Shown here piece by piece: positions 11,880 through 23,700 of a stretch of 64,000 bases of DNA. A program made the translations under genes and the position numbers. Below the pieces are notes generated by a model. The model did not search any database. It had not been told where the DNA came from and saw only the letters and a program-made list of their open reading frames with translations. Each line of letters opens with the position of its first letter. Position 1 is the stretch's first letter. The stretch covers positions 6,944,001 to 7,008,000 of the forward strand of contig OX387612.1 in NCBI GenBank assembly GCA_947568835.1. The letters are read 5' to 3'. Source of the stretch: Protonemura montana. Lineage: Eukaryota; Arthropoda; Insecta; Plecoptera; Nemouridae.

Positions 11880-12112
11880 TATTACGAAACTTTTTAAACA
11901 GGGTTTTGAATGCTAAAATAAGAACAAATAATTTTTCCCATACGTTTCGTAACTTGTACCTGTTACTTTATCAAGAGTGAAAATGGTCAAAAGGGGAAAA
12001 ATTTGTTGTTCTTCACTTAGCATTCAAAACCCAGTGTAAAGAGCGTTTGTCAATACTAGTGCTAAGGTAAGATAGAGTAAGAGTAGACATGCATCTAAAA
12101 GTCATATTAATA
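11880..12112. mobile_element. Foldback element, decayed copy
   Basis: Arms GGGTTTTGAATGCTAAAATA and CTTAGCATTCAAAACCCAGT are inverted; the CGTTTCGTAAC motif and flanking GACATGCATC also occur. Confidence 0.68.
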
Positions 12113-12975
12113 ATACTCTATTGCTCAATAACAATAATTGCAATAACAATACAATGACATAATTGCTCAATTTTCGAGATCACATGATCATCAAATGTTA
12201 CAAAGGTTAAACAGGTTATGATGAGTAGGGGAAGGTGGTACATAGTAGGTCACGGTCTATAGTGGGTTATCAAACTTATCTGCCACCTGACTGGAAAGAA
12301 TATTTTCAAAAAATTACAGTGTTTTTTTGTTGATCTTAACTACATTGTTGTCCAGTTTTTAAGTGGTGCTTGTATTGAAGAATTTGGAGATATTCAGTCA
12401 TGGCAAATATAACCTGCTATATGGGTTGGTACATGGCAAGTCAACTGGTATATTGTGGGTCACTTCAGATATTTCAGCCACAAATGCTTGCATGATTCTA
12501 GAAAAAACACATGTTGTTCTAATTACTGTAATGCATGTATAATAACAATTTTCCTTCATTTACAGCTACTGTGAATGAGGAAACTAAAAAAAACTAAATC
12601 CAACCCACTACGTATCACCTTCCCTTATCAAGTTATCAGATATCGGCTGTGTTTGGGGGGGGGGGGTTTAAGCTGTGGGTGTCGAATATTATTTTTAATA
12701 ACAGGGATGTATATTTTGTATTATCTGTCCCTCTTCATAAAACAGTACGAGAGACATGTCATTTCGTGTGTAATGAGAGGTCAGGTTGTGGTTTTCACTA
12801 ATTCCCATTTCAAGCAAACATTAGAAACCCGGGTTACGGCACTGGTCAACGGTCTCTGCTGATGTGTGGTACACTTCAATGACAGTTAGGTGTCATGTCA
12901 GCTCTCCGCACCTTGCTTTCCTCGGCTGCCTGCTAGGCTAGGCCACTTGTGACTCAACGGTCAACACAGATACTA

Positions 12976-13066
12976 ATGGCGGCGGTGCATGGAAAAATGT
13001 GGATTTTGCGGTGCTTTTTGTATCACGGCAAGTTAATTGCCAACGATGCCATTGAGCTTATAGGTG
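12976..13066 (+). CDS. Possible start exon, unknown gene
   Basis: ATGGCGGCGG in a good start context, 30 open codons (MAAVHGKMWILRCFLYHGKL and on) and a strong donor ATAG|GTGAGC at 13066/13067. A MITE begins inside the putative intron at its first bases. No downstream exon recognised. Confidence 0.2.
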
Positions 13067-13365
13067 AGCGTTAACTTTCTGCTGAAAAAACGAGCCGGTA
13101 ACACAGGGTAACAGTGAAGACCACCGAATGATGCTTGCGGCTGTCCTTTTTAATATTCCTCTACAATTGAATAATTACAACTCAAAATATTGATTTCTTT
13201 ATTAGTTTATTAATCGCGAGTAATCTGTGAGAAATAAGAAAGTAAAATAATTTACACTAGAAATGATGGCAACTCCACAAATAAGCATCCTCCAATTTCT
13301 TTCCGGAAAGTAGTTATTTGGTGGCCATTTTTTGCGGTTAGGGTTAAACCATCAGTAAAGAAGCT
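13067..13365 (-). mobile_element. Family M MITE
   Basis: GCGTTAACTTTCTGCTGAAA, ACGAGCCGGTAACAC at one end and GTAGTTATTTGGTGGCCATT at the other; interior partly decayed. Confidence 0.7.
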
Positions 13366-13662
13366 CTTTAACCGATGGTTAATAGTAGCAGCTAGGTGGT
13401 AGGTTGCCCTACGGCTGTAGGGTAACACTGAATATAGTCAAGTCGTGTTTCTTTGAAGAATTTATTCATACAAACTTTGATTGCCAAATTATCGAAGTAT
13501 AATTTCAACCAATTTGAACAACATATTACACAATTATTGAAAATAATTTTTAACGGGTAAAGCATGCATTCTGCCTTGAAATCTTGCATGACGTTTGGAC
13601 AAACCGCTATTTGATCTAACAGCCAAATCCAACTTTCTTTCAAAACGGTTTTGCCAAGTATT

Positions 13663-13773
13663 TTAAACAGGAACACAAGACCAATGATACCCACAAGTCC
13701 CTGGTGTCATTATAACCTCACCAGACTTTGCTTCTAAAATCTCTTCGACTTTCTGATAAAATGTTGGCCGTGC
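13663..13773 (-). CDS. Possible terminal coding exon, unknown gene
   Basis: Acceptor TACTTTTTTAG followed by 36 open codons (ARPTFYQKVEEILEAKSGEV then a Cys/Gly/His tail) and TAA; an AATAAA sits about 200 bp downstream (minus strand, 13467-13462). No partner exon or family was identified, and other frames are also possible. Confidence 0.22.
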   Translation of the reverse strand, partial: ARPTFYQKVEEILEAKSGEVIMTPGTCGYHWSCVPV

Positions 13774-14539
13774 CTAAAAAAGTACATTAATTTAATTAAA
13801 TTGCTAGGAAACATATAAGAAACAGAATAAACATGTTTAACTTTGGGGCATGACAAAATGTGCAAGGTTGCACTGCATGAGTCAGTTTTGTCAATACTAC
13901 CGTTCATTGAAATAAATATGCATTAAAAAAATGGTACATTAAAGATCTTTGAAAAAATTAATTCTCATTTTAATTGTGAATACTTGCAATACGCACAGTA
14001 TCTTATTAGCTAAGTACTACTGCCTTCTCAAAAATGCATAACTTAACGAGAAAAAAACTCGGTACACATTTTTGAGAGGCTTGCGTCCAAATTGATTAAA
14101 TCGACATCTTGTTTTCCATTTTGCTTACCACGGTCAGAGAGATCCATGTCAAATTTAAAAAAAAAACTTGGAAAAAAGCTGAAAAACATTTGGCTATCAA
14201 CTATAAACTATCAGAAAATTTAAATTTACATAAAGCTTGACAAGATCCTAACTACATCTTAATTACGAACCTACTGCCTATCAGATTATTATTTTCAACA
14301 GACTTGCTAAATGCATTTCATCTGAGTATTTCTTTGCTATCAGCGACTTTAAAAACGTGCTGACCAGATACACTAAACATTTAAACACAGTTTACACTTA
14401 TAACGGCTAATGCCACTAGTGGCTCAAAGTCCAAATATTTAAAAAGCGCCAAATCAATGTCGACGTTGAGGTCACATTAAAAAAAAAAACACACAGTTCG
14501 CTACTCGGTTTGAATCGCACCGTCTTTGGTAACCGCAGT

Positions 14540-14710
14540 TCATTCTTCCTCGTGGTCTAGATCTTCGCTGTCAAACATTTCTGACGCCATCTCGTCGCTC
14601 GATTGGTCGACGGCGACGAACGCGGCGGAGAAGCCTTTGCTTACGATCGAATCGTCCGAGCGGAATCGAACGAGCAGGGCTTCGTTTAACGAGATTATGT
14701 CCGTAGGGTT
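14540..14710 (-). CDS. tld: tolloid exon 18: end of CUB5, acidic tail and stop
   Basis: Encodes [20 protein letters not shown] and GFSAAFVAV, then an acidic tail rich in D/E/S, then TGA (14542-14540). Arthropod Tolloids end soon after the same GFSA strand. I did not find a convincing poly(A) signal immediately downstream. Confidence 0.93.
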   Translation of the reverse strand, partial: NPTDIISLNEALLVRFRSDDSIVSKGFSAAFVAVDQSSDEMASEMFDSEDLDHEEE

Positions 14711-17700
14711 CTGTTGAGATGGGAATATCCATTGGTTTTAGGTTAGGTTAAGTAAAGCCTGTGACAGTAACAAAATTGAAAATAGAACCTTCAACTGAAA
14801 TATTTTTAATTTTGCACGTTGTGTATGTAACTTTGAAAATAAAAAAATTCAACCAAGCACAGGGAGTACAATAAAGAATTCAACCTTTATAAGTCACGTG
14901 AATGCTGAGATCAATTTGCAGAGTTTTTCTATTCTGTTATCTTAAGTTATCGTGGTACGTCTTTAACTTTACTAGTCAATTTCCTAACTTCTTCCTAACA
15001 CTGATCCAGGTTTTTGTCTACATTCTCAACCGTCTACAATTCAAATAATTTTTACCATAAACACAGCCTTTGAAACTTTTCCTGAAACCTTTTACAAGCT
15101 TTTGCCCTTAGCTTTAAATTTTGATATTGAAAGTGAAAATGGCAAAATGACATCCTTAATGAGTGTACCACACTTTGCCAATTTTGAAGTTTTTCAATAA
15201 AGTTGTGCTTATTTTTTTTCCCAGATTGAAAATATGCTCTAAAAAAAATAAAGTTAAATCGCTGGTAAATGCCAAGTTTATTTTTACGACCGAAAAGCAA
15301 TCCCTTCAAATCAGAATCGTGACCTACACTAAGATCAAAGCCTTGCTTTGAACCCATCTGTCTTATGAAACAATACACTCACCGAATTGCCGCAGAATCT
15401 GCCGAACGGCATGCCGCTCGCGTCCAGGCCGGAGTAGACCTCAACAAAGTCGTAGCCGCAATCTTGCTCGTCCTAGATACGAGCCCAGATAGTTCGGTTA
15501 ACGAAGCAACAACGTCACATAGAAGCAACATTAAGTGTATTCTCTGACATCCTTACGGTAACATCACTGCTAAGGAACAATGCACTGAGCCATAGGATAA
15601 AAATTACAACGTTTACGGCTTAAATTGAAAGTAAAATTGGCTTTAAATTGAATGTTATCCATACAATTTCGTGTCCTCGCCATGACTTCGATCTCACCTC
15701 AACTTCGAAAGTCAGGAACGTGAGGTGTACGCTCTTTCCCGGCGCTGCCTCGATCGCCCAATCACAATCGGCGCGGTTCTCGTAGTTGTGATCGCCGTAC
15801 TTTGCGTGCGAGTACAGATGGCGAACTGAGCCATCGGCCGTCAAATGCCCGCCACACGCTTTAAATAGAGACAGAAAGTTAGCTTCAAATACGAACCTGA
15901 CGTTAATTCGTTACCTCAGCGTAACCGTTGAGTGCGCAGGTTATAGGTAGAGGTAGAACCGCCAAAAGTGTTTGATATTTTTTTTACCAAACTTTGCAAA
16001 GATGTGAAATACATCAAAATTAAGTAGTTGTCAAGTTTTTGAGCTTGTAAGTTTTTTTTTTATTTAATTCACAAATATCCAGCTTAATTTTGTGAATTTT
16101 GGCTGTTTTGCTACAATATCGCTATGCTCGTTTTATAATACAACTCAAATTGAATTCGCACAGCTCTGGTTAATTTATAAGGCTTCTCGAATGCAATTTG
16201 AGTTGCGTTGTAATAAGCGTAGTTTCTTTTCTCTCTGATTTTTCATTTTTTTTAAAGAGGGAGTGTGAAGGGAGCCAGAGGGGCCTAATGAAAAACGTAG
16301 TGGGTCTAAGTTGAGAACAAGACAAGGCATCCTGAAAATCGCAACAAAACCAGAGCAGCTTTTTGGCAGATAGAACGCAAAAAAAGTTATTTTTAAGGGG
16401 AAATAAAATTGAAGATTTTCTATGCTCATCAAAAGTAAAATCAAATAATTAAATCAGCAAGATTACAATGGTTTCACTCGTGCAAGCTTCGGATCTCACA
16501 TGTGGCGTGCGCAGCGTAGAATCCCTTGCGCTGCACCGAAGCGTCCGACTTGAACACGACCAGCATCTGGTTGCCGGTCGCGAGGATCGGGTGCGGGAGT
16601 TTCGAGCCACAGAACCGGCCCAACGTGTGGGCGTCTGCAGTCGAGCCGTCGTAGATTGCTAGGTGGTCGTAAGCACACTCCTGATGCGGCTCCAGTTCAA
16701 ACTCGGAGAACATCTGCAACGGTTTGTATTGTAAAATGCGGTTACAGTCCAATTACAGTTGGCACGCATGTCACCCTAAAGTGACCGGTGATGCCTCTGC
16801 AAGAAAAGCAAGTTCTCTAGCTGAAAGGACCAAAGCTTTTTTTTTACAAAAGATCATGTTTTCAAGTTCCAGAAACAGATTTTTGCAGTTAATCAATCAA
16901 CCTGAGTTTTAAGATGAAAATATAAGTTTCTATTGGCTGTGACTATGGAGATGAGCATTCAACAGGCAGCAATCTTTTGATTCAGACATAATAAAACTGT
17001 CTATTAATGAAACAAGTTGATTCGATTGGACCAACCACTGACCAGTTTGATACGGTGGCCGGGCGTAGCGGTGAAATGCCAAACGCAGTCTTTGCGGCTC
17101 GGGTAGTAGTCCGGGTAGTTGGGGCTCGAGACTACGCCATTCGGCGCCGCGATCTCGTACTTGCAGCCGCCCTCTTTGCAGTCATGGCCGTTCTCGTGCA
17201 GCGTGAAGCCGTTGTGGCACCAGCAGGCGTACGAGCCAGCTGTGTTTCGACACTCGTGCTGGCAGCCTCCGTTGTTGGAGGCACACTCGTCCATGTCTGG
17301 GAAATTACCGGGTTTCGAGAACACTTTTAGTAATGCAATGACATAGGTATAGTAGGTACTTCTCTTAGGGTTTAGACAATGGGCCATGTGGCACTGGTTT
17401 AATGATATTGGCAAATGAGTGGATGATTAACTACTTAATAGTTCAATATCCATTAGATATCCATTAAATTAGTGTTCCCAGTGATCATTTTGAAACAAAG
17501 CTTTACATCATGGTTGGCCTATGCACTACTGGCATTTTTGTCCCAATAATCTTACATTTCACACTCAATTGTCAACTATTGCAAAACTGTCACTGACCAG
17601 TAAGAAAGAATGCTCCAAAGCCCGACTTCTGCACGGAATTGTCAGAACTAAAGACGATGCGCAGAGCTGAACCTTCTGATGTGATGAGTGGAGGCAGCCT

Positions 17701-20700
17701 GGTTCCGCAGAAGCCACCGTGCTTGCGCAGGGTGTCTTCGCCCATCTTGCTGTACACTGATACGCTGTCGTATTCGCATTGCTGCTGGAAGACCTGTGAG
17801 CCAGTAGAGAGCAAAAGTTATATATTTTTATCTTGGGTTTGTCGTGCAAGCAGTCAAAATGATTGCAGTTTTGAGGTTAGGTGAGTATGTTGGCAGAGAG
17901 TTTGGTTTGATTTGATGTTATTTACAGTATAAAATATATTAACAAAAAGAAGTAGAAAAGAAAACGTCAATCTTAACAAGGTAAACCACTTTCCCTTACA
18001 TTTTCATGATTTCCTCGGCTGAAATGTGAAATGAAAAATTTCCAGAAGAGGTAAGATAAGGTCCACCTGCCAAAGAATACAAACTACCTTGCAGATTTTT
18101 GAGATTCGATTTGTGGAATGGAATGAAATAAATAACCAAATAACATGTAACCTACACCAAGCATTCAGGTAGCCACAGACAATGGAACAGTAAACAAATA
18201 AATCAAGAAAAACATCTGTGCGTAGGCAGATATAACAAAAATTATCGAAGATATGCAGATGAAGAAAAATTCTCCGACCAGCACCAATACCCCAACAGAT
18301 CACCACCGAAACAATTAAACAGAAAATATTACAACAAAGAGTCAAGCACCAAATAGTTCGTTGGTTGGGGTTTGAAGTCGATACCTTGTCTATGCGGAGG
18401 ACGCAGTCTTCTTCGTTGATGGCTCCGTCACAGCGCTAGGAAAGCGAAGCTGGGCTCAGCAAAATATTTGTAAAGCGTGTTAGCAAAGTGGAAGCTGTTA
18501 ACAAGCCATGCTGCATAGGTATGGAAGCGTTATTTTATTAAATTGGTAAATAAAATAAATATCTAATCTAATAATAAATCTTAATTTAATTTAATTAGGT
18601 ATTATAAAGTTTTGGTGATTTAAAGCAAAGTTCAGTCGAAATCGTACGCTTGTTGTTAAATTATGAGTCTTTACTCAAATTGTTTGTCGTGCTAGTCCTT
18701 TGAAAGAAGAAGATAGGTACTTGAATGAATACAAAATGTCCCCGTAATTATTGCATAAATGTTTTCGATCCCAAATAAAAATAACTAAAAGTTTATTTTG
18801 TGCATGGTTTTATCTATTAATTCTGGGCACCTATTTGTAAGTAAGAAATGTTACAAGCCATTTACTAATCCACCGTAGAAATTTACCATAAAAATCGTCT
18901 AAAGTGTCAGAATTTGATTATGAGAACATTTAGACATAACTTGTTCTGTTCTGAGAGATCTCACGGTAAGTCCAAGCTACCTTGCTATCCTGCTCACCAA
19001 CGTTTCACAAAAATGTATTTCGTAGGATCATTGCTATCACTCAAGTCAAATCAGTGCGCTTCGTGAGTTTGGCAGCAAACGGAAAAATTAAAAATACTTT
19101 CTGGCTTCACAGTAGAGATATTTGGTGCAATGTTGGAAAGCTTGTCGCTTTTTTACACACTCACATTGTTCCCTTCGAGGTCAAAGTGCGTAAAGTTGAG
19201 CGTTATGCGGTATTGCGGCGGAGCCAAGATCTCCCACACGCAGAGCTTGTTGGCCGGGTAGATCTCGGGGAACGAAGGACTCGTTATTGTGCCGTTCGTC
19301 GATTCAAAAACGCCTCCACATGCATCTACATCCAGGGCAAAAATTAATATAATTTTGACAAATTAAAAAAAACATAAACAAAGCTAGAAAATTGTGCAAA
19401 TTATTTCTAGCTTGGCTTACATTTAATTATTCACTTGCTGGTTTTAGCTACTATGTGGATTCATCAGAAAAACCAAAAATCCTGTGAAAGTAATAATATG
19501 GTATGGTATATACTAGGACTAGAAAGCAGCATTTTGCTTCCTAGATTATGGTAGATAGATTTTGGGGCAAGGTATCCAAATGAGTTCTTGAGATCTTATG
19601 AGAGAAAATATTTGAATTTGCTCCAAATTTGAGTGAGAAACCCAAATCTCATGGCATATTCAACTGGCTGCCCTGGTGCACTCCTGGTGTGCACTGGGGG
19701 CGTTCTGCAAGCTCGACTGGGCATGTGACTCTACCCCAGTGCAACTTTCACGTGTTCAACTGGGCATGTGACTCTACCCCAGTGCAACTTTCACGTGTTC
19801 AACTGGGCATGTGACTCTGTCCCAGTGCAACTTTCACGTGTTCGACTGGGCATGTGACTCTGCCCCAGTGCAACTTTCACGTGTTCGACTGGGCACGTGA
19901 CTCTGTCCCAGTGCAAATTTCACGTGTTCGACTGGGCATGTGACTCTGTCCCAGTGCAACTTTCACGTGTTCGACTGGACATGTGACTCTGTCCCAGTGC
20001 AACTTTCACGTGTTCGACTGGGCATGTGACTCTGTCCCAGTGCAACTTTCACGTGTTCGACTGGGCATGTGATCTGCCCCAGTGCAACTTTCACGTGTTC
20101 GACTGGGCATGTGATCTGCCCCAGTGCAACTTTCACGTGTTCGACTAGTGAAAACCCGGTGGAGAGCATTACGTCATCGAGCAAGTTTCAAATCCGCCCT
20201 GGTGCAAGCCAGTCGAAAACACCATGAAATTTCTCGATGTGTTTTTAGCTGCTGATGCTTTGTCCAGCTGAACACAAATGATTTTTAAATAACATTTTTA
20301 TGCACATGAGGGCAAGCCAGCAAATGTATTTTCCCAGATTAACTGGAACTTGTGCTGTTACATAGAGGAAATGATGCTGGCTACCTTCACAGTGCTTCCC
20401 ATCAGAGTGCAGCTCGAAGCCGATACGACACGAGCACTTGTAGCCGCCGAGCGTGTTGGTGCAGTTGTGTTCGCAGCCGTGGTTCTGCAGCGCGCACTCG
20501 TCAAACTCTGCAACGCCAAAGCATTCCACGACGGGACATAAATAAGACAATTCAGTCACGTGAGGCAGCCTATGTTTTTATTTTATTTTTCGTTAAAAAT
20601 GATATGAGATTGACATTGAAAGGAAATTAGTACATTATTTTTTGTATCCAATCCAAGCACGGATAGTTTTAAAATGCTAGTGAATGTTATTCAAGTGTTT

Positions 20701-23700
20701 TTAGCGAACTACTGAGACAAAAAAAAAAAAGAAGAAAATAGCAGAAAGAAAACAGAGTAAAGAAGGATCTAAATTCTAGAGTTCTATCTATCAATGAGTT
20801 TATACGCATAGTCAGAGGATAAGTGTTAATGTTAAACTTTCTGGTAAGCAAACGAGCCAGCAACACGTGGTAACGGTAGATGCCACCCGATAACGCTCGC
20901 GACCGTCCTTTTAAACAAACCTTGACAATCAAATAATTACGATTTAAAATGTTGATACATGTTTTTTAATCGTTGAGGCTAGAATCAGTATCCATTAATT
21001 AGGCATTAACCTATTCCAAATGCAAGTAATCTGCAAGAATTATGAAAATTAATTTCTTAAAACTCGAAATGACAATGACTCCACCGAGAAGATACTGCCA
21101 TATTTGTCGGTAAGTAGTCATTTGGCGGCCGTTTTTCTTGAAAATACTTTAACATTAGCGCTATTTGTGTACAGTTACCCTAATTACCAAAATTGAGCGT
21201 GAACCGTTTGCCTGAGAGGAGCACGGATCTGTATGTGTTCAAACGAGAGAAAACCAATTTGGCATTTGAACAAAACTTTTAAACCCAAATAACGAATAAG
21301 CAAACTACGAGGAATATATTAGCAAGAAAAGAAGAAAGTCAGAGAGATGAAAAGAAAATTGTACGCAATGTCATAGTCTAGTGTTGTTTATTTTTCTATA
21401 GTGACTTCATAGCCAACATAGTTAACAATACACAGAGAACAATATACCAGAGGCTGCATGCAAAATAAAATATTTACAGATAGAAAAGCAATATGAAGAA
21501 CTTAAAAAGAAACTTAAAAAAAAACCTACTGATTGTAAAGTAATAGGGTAATAGGGATGACTAGCAATGAGTTTACTCATGAGTAAGCTCATATGGAAAG
21601 CTCAGGTGGTAATCAAATTATTAAAGAAGCTTGGGGTTCAAAACTTCGTAAAGAAACATTTTGGCTAACCCATAGAATAGAAATATGTCTTCATTTAAAA
21701 CAACAAAAAGCAACAAGCATCGGACAATAAGAAAAAAAAGTGCTACATTGATAAATACTCATCTCCAGGAATGAGAGTAACCTTTCATGAAGGTAGCCGC
21801 GAATCCAGCTTTCTGCACCGAGCCGTCGGACATGAACTTGACGAGAAGCTTGTTTCCCGTCGACTGGATGTCTGGCGGAAGTTTGTAGCCGCAGTAGATG
21901 CCTATCAGCGGAGAGTCGACGGAATGCCCGTCACGGACCTCCACGTAGTCGTAGACGCAGTTGTCGTGGTTCTCGATCTAAGTCGGGCGGCAACGGGGCA
22001 AGAGCGTTATTCGACTGCTTTTTTGTGAAGTTAACCAACTTTTTAGCGACCAACACAAACTTTTGATGAAGCCTCTTCGAAATTCTAAACATCTACATTT
22101 GAAAGTGAAAAATACGACAATGAAATTTAGTCAAATACAAAATAACTGCCATTGGTAGAGAACGTCATTGTTAAAGGAGCTATAGAAGTTACTAACTTAT
22201 TTAACTACGATGAAGGCAACACGCCAAAATGCCTAAATTATCGGAATTTCTACCAATTTCTCGACAAGTGCACTACTCTACACTAATTTTCTTCCCCGTT
22301 AAGTTGGCTCCCTCTCCCTTTCATCCTTCACCATAACAAGTCTATACCCTAAGAAAAACTATTTGAAATGGGTTTTGAATGCTAAGTAAAGGGCTACTAA
22401 ATTTCCTGATGTTTCGTAACATGTACTATCTACTTCGCTTCAAGGGTTACAGTACAAAGGGTCAAGTAGCTAGTACATGTTACGAAACGTCGAGAAATTG
22501 AGTAGCCCTTTACTTAGCATTCAAAACCCATTTCAAATAGTTTTTCTTAAAACTAGTGCTAAGGATAAATCAAGTAGACATGTGACTAAAAACCATCATA
22601 GTCTATACCCTATTCCCATTCCTAACAATATTTCGATAAGAAATGAAAGGGTATGTGAGGGAGGTAGAAGAGGTTGGATCCTACCTCAAATGCTTGAAAT
22701 TTGAGTGCGAGTTGGTAGTCAGCAGGAACGCTGAGCCTCCAAACGCATTCCTTGTTAGGTTGGTAGTCCTCGGGGTAGTTAGGAGATTCAAGATGACCGC
22801 CTTTCCCCAGCTCGAGATCACCCCCACAGACGGCTGAAATGAAAGACAGCAAATGAATTTACATAAAGCTTACCAAACCACCATCTTACCCAACATGAAT
22901 CTCTGGTGGAATGATGGGCTTCAGGTTTAATGGTCACACATTTAAAGTCTGACCTAACAACCTGCTGCTTAACTTCAATCTCTGCTACTTCAATCCCAAA
23001 CTGACTGTGATGTATGATAAAGAATAAGTATTACTTCGATAAAGTTTATTTTTTTCTACGGTACCAGTGATAAAGCTTAAGGTAATGGTGGCAGTAGTTG
23101 GGACAAAAGTTTCCACCAGGAGCGCTCAGTTGAAGTTAGTCTTCTAAATAGAGAAGATATGCTGCTCAAAAATTCTGAACATTTTGTTCAAAATCTGGTG
23201 TTAAAGCGTTCAAAAAAAATTTAAACTCGATGATCTAATACTTTGATTGAATTTTTGTTAGTGAAAATACTGCAAATCTGCCTTAATAAGAAGTAAAAAT
23301 ATTTGGCCATTGCAGCTGACCCGTGGTAACATAAGATAGCAGAATTGAGAAGCTCTGTCAGGCGATCTTAACATCTCCATGGATACCAAACGTTGAATCT
23401 ACCATTGAACCTCCTATGCTAGACCATGATATACCCGTGGTAACATAAGATAGCAGAATTAAGAAGCTCTGTCAGGCGATCTCATCATCTCCATGGCTAC
23501 CAAACGTTGAATCTACCATTGAACCTTCTATGCTAGGCCATGATATACTCGTGGTAAAATAATATAGCAGAAGTATTTCAGTATAGAATACTGGATTTAA
23601 GTGTAATGTAGTTACTCATTCAGTACCATTTATCTCTTAATTCAATCCTACGACAGGTTTCTGATAACGATACCTGTCGAAGCTGAAACCTTGGCAACTG

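Larger units (their letters stand above)
9248..12975. other. Gene-poor stretch after the CRIP-like gene
   Basis: Holds one R2 copy, one tRNA-headed SINE, one foldback copy and a SINE-tail remnant near 11021-11066. The rest is AT-rich sequence with homopolymer runs. No coding region supported. Confidence 0.6.

Noticed and set aside
12575-12862. 95-codon plus-strand ORF with a poly-Gly run
   Set aside because: The Gly run comes from a poly-G tract and there is no splice or homology support.
14104-14130. Minus-strand mini-exon MDLSDRG with a GTAAGC donor
   Set aside because: It is too short, and joining it to the 13773 acceptor gives only a 24-codon product in a different frame from the longer candidate.
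14526-14717. Plus-strand ORF over the tolloid last exon, and similar plus-strand ORFs over other tolloid exons
   Set aside because: They are antisense shadows of GC-rich CUB/EGF coding exons.
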